From Lentzea xinjiangensis (GTDB taxonomy: Bacteria; Actinomycetota; Actinomycetes; Mycobacteriales; Pseudonocardiaceae), in contig NZ_FOFR01000012.1 of NCBI RefSeq assembly GCF_900110955.1, forward strand, positions 1 to 64,000: DNA of 64,000 nucleotides, written 5' to 3'. Shown here one piece after another: positions 31,746 to 41,190 of the stretch (within the stretch, counting starts at the first letter, position 1; every line of letters starts with the position of its first letter). The notes beneath the pieces were generated by a model. It made no database searches. It saw only the letters and a list, made by a program, of their open reading frames with translations, and was not told the origin of the DNA. A program made the translations under genes and the position numbers.

Positions 31746-33200
31746 ATGCGTGACCTGCCACGCCGCAGCGTTCTCAGCCTCCTCGGTGCCGCCGGGCTCG
31801 CCGGCGTCTCCGGTGTCGCTGCCGCTCGACCTTCCCCCTCCGCTCCGCCGCCGGGCTCCCCGGACGTGGCGGCTCCCTCCCGCGGCGCCACCGCCGCCGC
31901 GCCGCCACCGGGTGGCTGGCGCCAGGTGGCCGAGGACGTGCGCGCCGAGACCCGCTGGGCCTGGCGGTCCTATGTGGACCGCGCGATGGGGCACGACCAG
32001 ATCAAACCGGTGTCCGGTGGGCACGAGGAGTTCTTCGTCCCCGGCCACCCGATGGGCCTCACCGTGGTCGAGGCCCTGGACACGTTGTGGCTCATGGAAC
32101 TCGACGCCGAGTTCGCCGAGGGCGTCCGCTGGGTCAAGGCGAACCTGTCCTTCGACGTCGACGCCCCGTTCCAGGTCTTCGAGACCAACATCCGCATGCT
32201 CGGCGGCCTGCTCTCCGCCTACCACGTGAGCGGCGACGCCGCGTTGCTCGCACTGGCCAGGGACCTGGGCGACCGCCTGCTGGTCGCCTTCACCGAGTCG
32301 CCGACCGGGATTCCGTACCGCTACGTGAACCTGCGCACCGGCGCGGTGTCGTCCCCAGAGACGAACCTGGCCGAGACCGGCACCTACATCACGGAGTTCG
32401 GCTCGCTCTCGAAGTGGACCGGCGACCGCAAGTACTACGACGCGGCCAAGAAGGCCCTGCAGGTGACGTTCGACCGCCGCACCTCCTACGACTTGCTGCC
32501 GTGGGACGTGCACGCCGAGACCGGCGCCTGGCGCAACCGCTTCGCCACCATCGGCCCGCCAGCCGACTCCTACTACGAGTACCTGTGGGACGGCTGGCAC
32601 CTGTTCGGCGACCGCGACCTCAAGCGGTGGTGGGACGTCCTGCGGCGGGCGATCCTGCGCCACCAGGCGGACGTCGTCGGCGGCCGGCTGTGGTTCGCCC
32701 AGGTCGACGCCTTCACGGGTGTGCGCGACTCCCGGACCCAGAGCGAGCTGGCGGCGTTCTTCGGCGGACTGCTCGCCGAAAGCGGTGACGTGGCGCGCGG
32801 ACGGGCCTACCACGACTCGTGGACGGCCGTGCAGGACCGCTACGGAGTGCTGCCGGAGGGCATCGACTACACGTCGTTGCGCCCGACCTCGGTGGGCAAC
32901 CAGCTCCGCCCCGAGTACGCCGACGGCGCCTTCTTCCTCTGGCTGGCCACGCGCGAGGAGGTCTACCGCGAACGCGCGTACCGCCACTACCGGGAGATGA
33001 AGCGGACCTCCCGCACCAACCACGGCTACACGATCCTCACCGACGTGACGACCGGCGCGCAGGGCGACTTCTGCCCCGGCTACTGGTGGTCGGAGCAGCT
33101 CAAGTACTACTGGCTGATCTTCGGCGACGCCCGCCGCTTCGACTACACGAGCCACTACCTGTCGACGGAGGGCAACATCTTCCTCGGCGCCCGTCGCTGA
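31746..33200 (+). CDS. Tat-exported GH47-type alpha-1,2-mannosidase
   Basis: This is a 484-residue protein with a twin-arginine signal (LPRRSVLSLLGAAGLAGVSGVAAA) and a Pro/Ser linker to about residue 55. The catalytic part shows GH47 (alpha/alpha)7-barrel marks: PMGLTVVEALDTLWLMEL, PFQVFETNIRMLGGLLSAYHVSG, YITEFGSLSKWTGD, TSVGNQLRPEYADGAFFLW and a C-terminal YLSTEGNIF in place of the eukaryotic NTEAHP. GH47 trims alpha-1,2-linked mannose from high-mannose glycans. Bacterial members exist but are uncommon. Folding before export explains Tat use. It is the first gene of the plus-strand mannosidase set and controlled by the LacI site. Confidence 0.82.
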   Translation: MRDLPRRSVLSLLGAAGLAGVSGVAAARPSPSAPPPGSPDVAAPSRGATAAAPPPGGWRQVAEDVRAETRWAWRSYVDRAMGHDQIKPVSGGHEEFFVPGHPMGLTVVEALDTLWLMELDAEFAEGVRWVKANLSFDVDAPFQVFETNIRMLGGLLSAYHVSGDAALLALARDLGDRLLVAFTESPTGIPYRYVNLRTGAVSSPETNLAETGTYITEFGSLSKWTGDRKYYDAAKKALQVTFDRRTSYDLLPWDVHAETGAWRNRFATIGPPADSYYEYLWDGWHLFGDRDLKRWWDVLRRAILRHQADVVGGRLWFAQVDAFTGVRDSRTQSELAAFFGGLLAESGDVARGRAYHDSWTAVQDRYGVLPEGIDYTSLRPTSVGNQLRPEYADGAFFLWLATREEVYRERAYRHYREMKRTSRTNHGYTILTDVTTGAQGDFCPGYWWSEQLKYYWLIFGDARRFDYTSHYLSTEGNIFLGARR

Positions 33201-33241
33201 TCGTCGGGCCGGACCTGGTCCGGCCACCCACCAGCAGACCC

Positions 33242-33284
33242 CCGGGCCGGGGTGCCGAGCGGCGGCGGAGGCACCCCGGCCCGG
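33242..33284. terminator. Terminator hairpin after GH47
   Basis: CCGGGCCGGGGTGCC (33242-33256) pairs perfectly with GGCACCCCGGCCCGG (33270-33284). A smaller GGCCGGAC/GTCCGGCC hairpin precedes it at about 33207-33225. Both follow the GH47 stop, so GH92 probably has its own promoter within 33285-33416. Confidence 0.7.
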
Positions 33285-33416
33285 TCCCCGTCCTGAAGGT
33301 GGAGCCGAGCCGGGAGTGGCGCCACCCACCCGTGCGGCCGCGGTCCGCGCCGGACCACCCGACCGGACCACTCGCTCACCCCGGCACCACCCCCGATCCC
33401 CAACTAGGGTGAACCC

Positions 33417-35624
33417 GTGGACGCACTGGATCCCATCGAGTCGGTCAACACCTTCATCGGCACGAAGGACGAGGGCAACACGTTCCCCGGCGCGTCCATG
33501 CCGTTCGGCAAGGCGCACTCCAGTCCGATCGGCTCCCACTACGCCGGCTACCGCTACGACGACCAGGCGATCCGCGGTTTCGGCCACTTCTTCCTGTCCG
33601 GTGCCGGCTGCTGGGAACAGGGCGGCCTCGTCTCCATCCTCCCGGTCACCGCGCTGCCCGCCACCTTCGACCACAAGCGGTACGCCAGCAGGTACACCCA
33701 CGACGGCGAGATCGGCAAACCCGGCTACTACAAGGTCAAGCTGGACCGGGACATCACCGTCGAGTGCACCGCGACGACCAGGGCCGGGGTGGAGCGGTAC
33801 ACGTTCCCGAGCGGTGTCGGCGGCACGCTGCTCGTCAACGTCGGCCAGGCCAACGACAGGGAACCGGTGTCCGCGAGCTCGATCAGGGTCCTCGACGACC
33901 GCACCATCACCGGAACCGTGGAGACGCAGGCGTTCTGCGGCGGCCGCCCCTACCTCACCCACTTCACCACCAGGTTCGACCGGCCGATCCGCGGCTTCGG
34001 CACCTGGGGCCCGACGGGCGCGAGGCCGGACCGGCGGGAGTCCGCGGGCGGTGCCGGTCTGCGCGGCGCCTGGGTCACGTTCGACCCCGGACCCGTCACG
34101 GCGGTGACCGCACTGTCCCATGTGGACGAAGAGGGCGCGACGCGCAACCTGGAAGCCGAGACCGGTGGCAAGACGTTCGACGACCTGCGCAACGAGGCGC
34201 AGGACGCCTGGCGGGCCGAGCTGGCCTGCGTCGAGATCGAGACGGACGACTGGGACGAGCGCGCCGTCTTCTACACCGCGCTCTACCACGTGCTGCTCCA
34301 GCCGCTGACCGGCAGCGACGTGGACGGCAGGTACCGCGGCTTCGACAACCGGGTCCACCGGGCCGACGGCTGGACCTACCACGAGTACTACTCGCTCTGG
34401 GACACCTACCGGGCCCACAACCAGTTGCTCGCGCTCATCCGCACGACCCGCTCCAAGGACATCGCGAGGTCGGTCCTCGCCATCCACGAGCAGGGCGGCT
34501 GGCTCCCGCGGTGGGCCTACGCGAACCAGGAGACCAACTGCATGACCGGCGACCCGGTCACGCCGTTCCTGGTCGACCTGTGGCGGTTCGGCCACCTGGA
34601 GGGCTTCGAGGAGCAGGCGTACCGGGCGCTCGTCCAGAACGCCGACGGCGTGCCGCCCGAGTCGTCGCCGTTCCAGGGCAGGTCCGGCAACCCGAGCTAC
34701 CTCCGGCACGGCTTCGTCCAGTACGACAAGCGCTTCCCCAAGAAGGGGCAGGACACCGACCCGCACCACGGCGCGTCGGCGACCCTGGAGTACGCGCTGG
34801 CCGACGCCACGCTCGCGGTCATGGCCGAGGCGCTCGGCCACACCGAGGACGCGCAGCGGTTCCGGCAGCGCGGCCTCAACCACCGCGCCCTGTGGGACTC
34901 CGGCGTCTCCGACCGCGGCTTCACCGGTTTCCCGAGGCCCAAGCTCGCCGACGGCTCGTGGCTCACCCCGTTCACGCCGCAGGGGCCGGACGGGTTCCAC
35001 GAGGGCACGGCGTGGCAGTACCAGTGGCTCGCGCAGCACGACGTGCCCGGCCTGATCACGGCGCTCGGCGGGAAGGCGGCGGCCGAGGCGCGGCTCGACG
35101 ACTTCTTCGCCTACCGGGACCTCCTCCAGGATCCGGCGAGGACGGTCCGCGAGAAGTGGGTTGTCGGGCCGTACGACTACTACAACCAGTTCAGGTACAA
35201 CCCGAACAACGAGCCGGACCTGCACGCGCCGTGGATGTACGCGCTCATCGGCAGGCCGGAGAAGACGTCGGTGGTCGTGCGTGCGGCGCAGACGTTGTTC
35301 GTCAACGGGCCGGCGGGGGTCACGGGCAACGACGACCTCGGCACGATGTCGGCCTGGTACGTCTTCAGCGCTCTCGGGATGTACCCGGCGGTGCCGGGAA
35401 CCGGTGAGTTCGTGCCCCACGCCCCCAGGTACCGCAAGGCCGTGGTCCACCTGGAGAACGGCAAGGACATCGTCATCAAGGCCGACGCGGTGGACACCAC
35501 GAGGACGCAGGTGGTGCAACGGGTCAGGAGCGGCTGGCTCGCGAGGTCGAGGGAGCGGATCGAGCTGGCCGAGCTGTGGTCGGGCACCACATTGGAGGTA
35601 GACCTCCACACACTTTCCAATTAA
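33417..35624 (+). CDS. GH92 alpha-mannosidase
   Basis: This is a 735-residue member of GH92, the Ca2+-dependent inverting exo-alpha-mannosidases. Family marks are VNTFIGTKDEGNTFPGASMPFG at the N-terminus, GFGHFFLSGAGC, the (alpha/alpha)6-barrel YYSLWDTYRAHNQLL and WAYANQETNCMTGDP, the EGTAWQYQWLAQHD catalytic Glu region, and GNDDLGTMSAWYVFSALGMYP near the end. No signal peptide is visible, unlike GH47, so it probably acts on imported oligosaccharides in the cytosol. GTG 33417 follows AGGGTGAACCC. Linkage specificity cannot be predicted. Confidence 0.92.
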   Translation: MDALDPIESVNTFIGTKDEGNTFPGASMPFGKAHSSPIGSHYAGYRYDDQAIRGFGHFFLSGAGCWEQGGLVSILPVTALPATFDHKRYASRYTHDGEIGKPGYYKVKLDRDITVECTATTRAGVERYTFPSGVGGTLLVNVGQANDREPVSASSIRVLDDRTITGTVETQAFCGGRPYLTHFTTRFDRPIRGFGTWGPTGARPDRRESAGGAGLRGAWVTFDPGPVTAVTALSHVDEEGATRNLEAETGGKTFDDLRNEAQDAWRAELACVEIETDDWDERAVFYTALYHVLLQPLTGSDVDGRYRGFDNRVHRADGWTYHEYYSLWDTYRAHNQLLALIRTTRSKDIARSVLAIHEQGGWLPRWAYANQETNCMTGDPVTPFLVDLWRFGHLEGFEEQAYRALVQNADGVPPESSPFQGRSGNPSYLRHGFVQYDKRFPKKGQDTDPHHGASATLEYALADATLAVMAEALGHTEDAQRFRQRGLNHRALWDSGVSDRGFTGFPRPKLADGSWLTPFTPQGPDGFHEGTAWQYQWLAQHDVPGLITALGGKAAAEARLDDFFAYRDLLQDPARTVREKWVVGPYDYYNQFRYNPNNEPDLHAPWMYALIGRPEKTSVVVRAAQTLFVNGPAGVTGNDDLGTMSAWYVFSALGMYPAVPGTGEFVPHAPRYRKAVVHLENGKDIVIKADAVDTTRTQVVQRVRSGWLARSRERIELAELWSGTTLEVDLHTLSN

Positions 35625-35649
35625 GACGCCGAAACGGTCGTAGGCTCGT

Positions 35650-37896
35650 GTGGTGAGCCCCTGCGCGAGCTGTGGCACGGTCTTCGCGCCCCGGCCGTCG
35701 CGGGCGCGGTACTGCTCGAACGCGTGCCGGCAACGCGCCTACCGCCGGCGTTCCGCCGGTACGTCCACTGTGGTCGCCGAGCTGCCCGTGCACGACGACG
35801 CGTTCGTCGGCAGGGAGCGCGAGCTCGCGGAGCTGCTGCCGTTGCTGCGCGAGCACCGGGTGGTCACGCTCGTCGGGTCGGCGGGGGTCGGCAAGACGCG
35901 GCTCGCGGTCGAGCTCGCCGGGCGCGCGCGGCGGACCGAGGTGCGGACGGTCGAGCTGGGCAAGCTGAGCCGGCCCGACCAGGTGGTGCAGGCGTTCGCG
36001 GAAGCCGTCGGGGTGTACCAGCGCGCGGGTGTCGCGCTGCGCACGACGTTGCTGGCCGAGCTGGGCCACCGCCGGGTCCTGCTGCTCGTCGACAACTGCG
36101 AGCACCTGCTCGAGGAGTGCTGCGACGTCGTGGACGCGCTGCTGTCGCGCTGCCCGAACGTGCAGGTGCTCGCGACCAGCCGCGAGGCGTTGCAGGCCGT
36201 GGGCGAGGTCGTCTACCCCGTGCACGGCATGGGGGAGGACGCCGTCCGCCTCTTCGCCGAACGCGCCGGGGCGCCGGTCGACCGGGACGCCGTCGCGGCT
36301 GTCTGCGCCCGGCTGGACGGGGTGCCGCTGGCGGTGGAACTGGCCGCGAAGCTGTCCGGGACCGTGCCGCCGCACGAGCTCGCGGACCGCCTGGACCAGC
36401 GGCTCGACCTGCTGAGCGACGCAGGGGAGCCCTCGCGCCACCGGAGCCTGCGCGCCGCCGTCGCGTGGAGCCACGACCTGCTGACGACGCCTGAGCAGGA
36501 GCTGTTCCGGCGGCTCGCCCTGCTGCCGGGCGGAGCCGGTCTGGAGATCGCCCAGGTCGTGCACGGCGGACCGGTGACCGGTCTGCTCGCGGCGTTGCAG
36601 GCGAAGTCGCTGGTGGTGCGGGACGACGGCAGGTTCCGGATGCTCGAGTCGGTGCGCCTCTACGCGGAGGAGCGCCTGCGTGAGCACGGCGAGTACGAGG
36701 TGACGGCCGAGCGGATCATCGCGTGGTTGTGCGAGAAGGGCGAACCCGGCGTCACGTCGTCGATCCTCGCGCCGGAGCAGGTGAAGGCGCACCACCAGGA
36801 GTACGACAACGTGGCGTACGCGTTCGCCCGTCTGGTGGCGCCGGGGGACGAGCGCCGGTTGATGCTCGCCACGATGTTGCTCCGGGTGTGCTTCGACCGC
36901 GGCTACTTCATCGAGGCCGGCGCGGTGCTCATGCAGGTGCTGCACCAGTCGGCGGCCGACGCCCGCTACCGGGTCATCGCGCTGGAGTACGCGTCGTTGC
37001 TGGCCGTGCAGGAGGAACGGTTCGACGAGGCGGTGAAGTACGCGCTGGAGGCCATCGCGGCAGCGGAGGAGAGCGGCGGGCACCTGGTCATGTGCCGGCT
37101 CTACCGCACGCTCGCGGCCGCTCACGACGGCGCGGGTGACATGCCGAACACGGTGTGGGCGTTGCGCCGGTCGATCGAGCACGGCGTGCGCAACGGCAAC
37201 GAGGTGAGTGTCGCCGTGTCGAGCCAGAACCTCGGCTGGATGCTGCTGGTCCAGGGCGACGTCGACGGCGCGGGGGAGCTGGTGGACGGCGCGTTGCCGG
37301 CGCTGCGAAGACACGCACGGCCGGATGTGGTGTCCATCGCGGTGCACACGTCCGGCTGCATCGCCTTGGAACGGGGAGATGTGGCGACGGCCGGCGCGCG
37401 GTTCGCCGAGAGCGCGCGGATGTCGCAGAGCATCCCGCGCGCGATGCTGGAGTCGATCGAGGGCCGCGGCCTGGTCGCGATGCGGTCCGGACGTCACGAG
37501 GTCGGCGTGCGCCTGCTGGCCGCCTGCGAGCAGATGCGCATGGCGTGGGTCGTTCCCGCGGAACCGTGGTGGCGGCGGAAGATGACCGCGGCGCTCGACG
37601 ACGCGCGGGAAGTCCTGCCACGGGCGGCTTTCACCAGGGCGTTGAACGCGGGCCGCGCGATGGACGTCCGCCACGCGCTGGAAACCGCGCTGGACGAGGA
37701 GATCGTGCGGGACGCGGTGCTCAGCGACCGGCAGCGCGTGGTCGTCGAGCTGGTGGCGCGGGGGCTGACGAACGCCCAGGTGGCGGCGAAGCTCGGCATC
37801 TCCCACCGCACGGTGGAATCCCACGTGCACAACGTGAAGACGGCGTTGAACCTCTCCTCTCGCGCCCAGCTCGTGGCCTGGGCCCGGTCGACCTGA
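35650..37896 (+). CDS. Zinc-ribbon / NB-ARC ATPase / TPR / LuxR regulator
   Basis: This is a 748-residue regulator. Residues 1-35 hold a zinc-ribbon-like CASCGTVFAPRPSRARYCSNAC knuckle (CxxC...CxxxC) with a basic tail. Residues 50-370 are an AAA/NB-ARC ATPase with Walker A VGSAGVGKTR, Walker B RVLLLVDNCEHL and LATSREALQA. Residues about 390-650 are helical TPR-like repeats. The C-terminus is a LuxR helix-turn-helix (RGLTNAQVAAKLGISHRTVESHVHNVKTAL). It starts 25 nt after GH92 and may be cotranscribed with it. ATP binding and ligand sensing by the TPR part are inferred; targets are unknown. Confidence 0.88.
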   Translation: MVSPCASCGTVFAPRPSRARYCSNACRQRAYRRRSAGTSTVVAELPVHDDAFVGRERELAELLPLLREHRVVTLVGSAGVGKTRLAVELAGRARRTEVRTVELGKLSRPDQVVQAFAEAVGVYQRAGVALRTTLLAELGHRRVLLLVDNCEHLLEECCDVVDALLSRCPNVQVLATSREALQAVGEVVYPVHGMGEDAVRLFAERAGAPVDRDAVAAVCARLDGVPLAVELAAKLSGTVPPHELADRLDQRLDLLSDAGEPSRHRSLRAAVAWSHDLLTTPEQELFRRLALLPGGAGLEIAQVVHGGPVTGLLAALQAKSLVVRDDGRFRMLESVRLYAEERLREHGEYEVTAERIIAWLCEKGEPGVTSSILAPEQVKAHHQEYDNVAYAFARLVAPGDERRLMLATMLLRVCFDRGYFIEAGAVLMQVLHQSAADARYRVIALEYASLLAVQEERFDEAVKYALEAIAAAEESGGHLVMCRLYRTLAAAHDGAGDMPNTVWALRRSIEHGVRNGNEVSVAVSSQNLGWMLLVQGDVDGAGELVDGALPALRRHARPDVVSIAVHTSGCIALERGDVATAGARFAESARMSQSIPRAMLESIEGRGLVAMRSGRHEVGVRLLAACEQMRMAWVVPAEPWWRRKMTAALDDAREVLPRAAFTRALNAGRAMDVRHALETALDEEIVRDAVLSDRQRVVVELVARGLTNAQVAAKLGISHRTVESHVHNVKTALNLSSRAQLVAWARST

Positions 37897-37987
37897 CCGA
37901 TCCAACTGAGACGTAACGCTGCGGTTGATCCGGATGACTTCTCGTCCTCCACCGTTCATCGTGAGTACAACCGACGGAGGGGGCGAC

Positions 37988-38785
37988 GTGGGAACGTTCC
38001 GCCTGCTGCACCCTGACCTCGTGCCGCAGCGGCGCGAGTCGGTGGTGCACGCCGCGTCGATGCTGGTCCGGATGGGGCTGGACGACACGGTGCTCTCGGC
38101 GTCGCCCGTGCACCGAAGACTCGCCAGGGTGGTGCTCACCAGCGACGTGATCGAGTGGAAGCCCGGCTACGCGGCGGGGACGCCCGCTCACGACGAGCGC
38201 CTCGGCGTCGTGCGGGTCGGCGGCGACCGCGGTGGCGTGCTGCTGTCCAGCATCCTGATCGCCTACCTCGACGTGCTGGAGAACGCGGCCAGGGCGGGCA
38301 GTTCGCTCACCGAGGACTCGTGGCGCACCCTGCTCTGGGCGCCGACCGCGCTCTTCGACCACGTGCTGTGCCGTCCCAGGGTCGGCATGACGGTGGTGAT
38401 CCCCTGCCCCGGCGCCGAGCACCTGCCCCACGAGCGCGTGCTGGCGGGCCAGCGCCTCTACCTGGCGCTGATGCAGGCCGTCCGGTTCGCCGTCACCGGT
38501 GTCGTGCGCGCCCTGGACGACCAGGCGCTGGTCGAGGACTGCGTGACGCTGGCGACCACGTGCCTGCGCGCCGCGGCGGTGGCGCTCGAGTTCGCCTCGG
38601 ACGGCGGCCTCGACGGGCCACCGTCGCCGCTGATCGTCGAGACCCCCGAGCACCGCTACCTCTGGCGGATGATCAGCGAGGTGCGCGCGGCCGTTCCGCG
38701 GGCCCGGTTCGAGCAGTTCGCGGTGGCGCTGCGGCGGCTCAACGACGTCCACACCGCGGGCCCGCTCCTCGTCGCGCGCGGTTAG
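37988..38785 (+). CDS. Hypothetical protein downstream of the LuxR-type regulator
   Basis: This is a 265-residue protein with no recognisable domain. It is rich in Val, Ala, Arg and Leu, contains a hydrophobic SSILIAYLDVLENAARAG region and an AVTGVVRALDD helix, and lacks signal peptide or cysteine motifs. GTG 37988 is chosen because GGAGGGGG lies 6 nt before it. It follows the regulator after 91 nt, so it may be its target or partner. Codon use matches the neighbours. Confidence 0.65.
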   Translation: MGTFRLLHPDLVPQRRESVVHAASMLVRMGLDDTVLSASPVHRRLARVVLTSDVIEWKPGYAAGTPAHDERLGVVRVGGDRGGVLLSSILIAYLDVLENAARAGSSLTEDSWRTLLWAPTALFDHVLCRPRVGMTVVIPCPGAEHLPHERVLAGQRLYLALMQAVRFAVTGVVRALDDQALVEDCVTLATTCLRAAAVALEFASDGGLDGPPSPLIVETPEHRYLWRMISEVRAAVPRARFEQFAVALRRLNDVHTAGPLLVARG

Positions 38786-38864
38786 CCCGCTTTCGTCTCG
38801 ACTTCGCGCCGACTTTCGTCTTTCCACGACGCCGACCCGCAACCCCTGACCTACCGTCGTCGCC

Positions 38865-39776
38865 ATGACGGGGGAACAGCCGGCGGTCGTCGTGCGGGAC
38901 GTCCGCAAGAGCTACGGCGAGCTGAAAGCGGTGAACGGGGTCTCGTTCACCGTGGCGGAGGGCGAGTTCTTCGGCATCCTGGGGCCTAACGGCGCCGGGA
39001 AGACCACCACGCTGGAGATCATCGAGGGGCTGCGCCGCCCCGACAGCGGTGAGGTGCGGCTGCTCGGTGAGAGCCCCTGGCCGCGCAACGTGAAGTTGTT
39101 GCCGCGCATCGGTGTTCAGCTCCAGGCGTCGTCGTTCTTCGAGAAGCTGACCGCCGAGGAGCAGTTGCGGACGTTCGGCTCGCTCTACGGCGTCAGCGCG
39201 GGCACGGCCGCGGACATGCTGGAGCTGGTCGGCCTCGCGGACAAGGCGAACGAGCGGGAGAACAGGCTCTCCGGCGGCCAGCGGCAACGGCTCTCGATCG
39301 CGTGCGCCCTCGTGCACGACCCGGACGTCGTCTTCCTCGACGAGCCGACCGCGGCCCTCGACCCGCAGGCCCGCCGCAACCTCTGGGACGTGCTGCGGGC
39401 GATCCGGGACCGCGGCAAGACCATCGTCTACACCACGCACCACCTCGACGAGGCGGAGGTCCTCTGCGACCGCGTGGCCATCATGGACCGCGGCGAGGTG
39501 CTCGCCCTCGACCCGCCGGCGGTGCTGGTGCGCGGCCTGGACGCGCCGACGCACGTGACGCTGCAGAAGGGCGTGCTGCCGGTCGCCGAAGCCTCCGCGC
39601 TCGACGGTGTCGAGGAAGCCCACGAGGACGAGGTCTCGCTGACGATCTCCACGCGCCGCCCCGCTCCCGTGCTGTCCGCACTCGCCGAGCGCGGTGCGCT
39701 GGACGGGCTGCAGGTCCGCACGGGCACCCTCGAAGACGTGTTCCTCGGCCTGACCGGACGGGAGTACCGCGCATGA
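38865..39776 (+). CDS. ABC-2 exporter ATPase (DrrA-like)
   Basis: This is a 303-residue ATP-binding subunit. Walker A is GPNGAGKTT (near 44), the signature is RLSGGQRQRLSIA, Walker B is VVFLDEPTAALDPQ, and the switch His is in TTHHLDEAE. The C-terminal 80 residues form the regulatory tail of the drug/antibiotic exporter class. The stop overlaps the permease ATG by 4 nt. No biosynthetic gene is adjacent, so the substrate is unknown; self-resistance or lipid export are possible. Confidence 0.92.
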   Translation: MTGEQPAVVVRDVRKSYGELKAVNGVSFTVAEGEFFGILGPNGAGKTTTLEIIEGLRRPDSGEVRLLGESPWPRNVKLLPRIGVQLQASSFFEKLTAEEQLRTFGSLYGVSAGTAADMLELVGLADKANERENRLSGGQRQRLSIACALVHDPDVVFLDEPTAALDPQARRNLWDVLRAIRDRGKTIVYTTHHLDEAEVLCDRVAIMDRGEVLALDPPAVLVRGLDAPTHVTLQKGVLPVAEASALDGVEEAHEDEVSLTISTRRPAPVLSALAERGALDGLQVRTGTLEDVFLGLTGREYRA

Positions 39777-40816
39777 CCGCGTTCAGGACGCTCTCGCTGG
39801 CGATGTTCAAGGGCTTCGTCCGGGACAAGGCCACGCTGTTCTTCACCTTCCTGTTCCCGTTGATGTTCCTCGTCATCTTCGGTCTCGTCCTGAGCGACGG
39901 AGCAGCGGACAGGACCAAGGTCGCGGTGGTCGGCGACGGCCCGATCGTCTCGGCGTTGCGCGACAGCGGCGCGCTGGAGCTGGAGCCCCACCACGACGAG
40001 GACGCCGCCGTGCGCAAGGTGCGGGACGGCGACCTGCCCGCCGCGGTGATCGTGCGCGGTCAGCGGCTGGAGGTCAGGTTCGCGCAGAGCGACCAGGTCG
40101 AGGCGGCGACGGTGGTCGGGATCGTGAACGGGTTCGTGGACAAGGCGAACCTCGCCGCGACGGGCCAGCCGCCGCGCTACGCGTTCGCCGCGGAGAAGGT
40201 CGAGGACGCCGCGCTCAAGCCGATCCAGTACCTGACGCCGGGCATCCTGTCGTGGGGTGTGGCCGTGTCGGCGGTGTTCGGGTCGGCGCTGACGCTGGTC
40301 TCGTGGCGGCGCAAGCAGGTGCTGCGCCGCATCCGGCTCGCGCCCGTCTCGGCGACCTCGGTGCTGTCGTCGCGGCTGCTCGTCAGCGCCGGCGTCGCGC
40401 TGGTGCAGGGCGCGATCTTCGTCGGCATCGCGGCGCTGCCGCTGTTCGGGCTGACGCTGTCCGGGCAGTGGTGGCTCGCGATCCCGTTGCTGCTCCTGGG
40501 AACCATCGCCTTCTTCGCGCTCGGCATGCTGGTCGGCGCGTTCGCGAAGACCGAGGAGTCCGCCTCCGCCGCGGCGAACATCGTCGTGCTGCCGATGGCC
40601 TTCCTGTCCGGCACGTTCTTCCCGGTCGACCGGGCACCCGCGTGGTTGCAGGCGGTGTCGCAGGCCTTCCCGTTGCGGCACATGAACGACGGCATGGTCG
40701 ACGTGCTGGTGCGGGGCAAGGGGGTCGAGGCGCTGCTGGTGCCCGCGTCGGTCCTGACCGGGTTCACGCTCGTGGTCGCGGTGCTGGCCTCCCGCGTCTT
40801 CAAATGGGAGGAATAG
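39773..40816 (+). CDS. ABC-2 type exporter permease
   Basis: This is a 347-residue membrane subunit. One N-terminal helix (ATLFFTFLFPLMFLVIFGLVL) is followed by an extracytoplasmic domain of about 150 residues and five C-terminal helices (from residue about 155 to 345) with the LSGTFFPVDRAPAWLQAVSQAFPLRHMNDGM signature of ABC2_membrane proteins. It pairs with the ATPase just upstream (ATGA overlap) to form a homodimeric exporter. The substrate is not indicated. Confidence 0.9.
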   Translation: MTAFRTLSLAMFKGFVRDKATLFFTFLFPLMFLVIFGLVLSDGAADRTKVAVVGDGPIVSALRDSGALELEPHHDEDAAVRKVRDGDLPAAVIVRGQRLEVRFAQSDQVEAATVVGIVNGFVDKANLAATGQPPRYAFAAEKVEDAALKPIQYLTPGILSWGVAVSAVFGSALTLVSWRRKQVLRRIRLAPVSATSVLSSRLLVSAGVALVQGAIFVGIAALPLFGLTLSGQWWLAIPLLLLGTIAFFALGMLVGAFAKTEESASAAANIVVLPMAFLSGTFFPVDRAPAWLQAVSQAFPLRHMNDGMVDVLVRGKGVEALLVPASVLTGFTLVVAVLASRVFKWEE

Positions 40817-40866
40817 GACAGGCCCGGTAGGTCTGTGCTCCCGGTCACGGTCCATGATGGGGAGCT

Positions 40867-41190
40867 ATGACGTTCTCCAGCGCTGCCGGGCGGTTCCGCA
40901 TCTTCGCGCTCGCCGAGGCGATCTCCTGGGCGGGCCTGCTGCTCGGGATGTTCTTCAAGTACGTCGTGGTGCAGAACGAGATCGGCGTCAAGATCTTCGG
41001 TCCGATCCACGGCATCGTCTTCGTCGGCTTCGTCCTCGTGACGCTGATGGCGAGGGAGCCGCTCAAGTGGGACGTCCGCACGCTGGTGCTCGGCCTGCTC
41101 TCCAGCATCCCGCCGTTCGGCACGGTGGTCTTCGAGCGCTGGGCCACGAAGACCGGCCGGCTCACCGAGCGAGCTCCCGAACAGCTCTGA
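40867..41190 (+). CDS. DUF3817 membrane protein
   Basis: This is a 107-residue protein of the DUF3817 family. It shows FRIFALAEAISWAGLLLGMFFKYV and GPIHGIVFVGFVLVTL, giving three hydrophobic helices with a conserved Glu and His in the membrane. Function is unknown in the family. GGGGAG precedes the ATG. The 3' end overlaps the convergent phosphotransferase gene by 29 nt. Confidence 0.85.
   Translation: MTFSSAAGRFRIFALAEAISWAGLLLGMFFKYVVVQNEIGVKIFGPIHGIVFVGFVLVTLMAREPLKWDVRTLVLGLLSSIPPFGTVVFERWATKTGRLTERAPEQL

Noticed and set aside
31614..35678. Very long open frame on the minus strand (over 1300 codons) across the GH47 and GH92 genes
   Set aside because: It is a shadow of high-GC coding DNA. 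The translation is Arg/Val/Pro-rich with no domain, while the plus strand encodes complete mannosidases.
35524..38139. Minus-strand frame of about 870 codons opposite the LuxR-type regulator
   Set aside because: It is an antisense shadow; the plus-strand protein has Walker and helix-turn-helix motifs.
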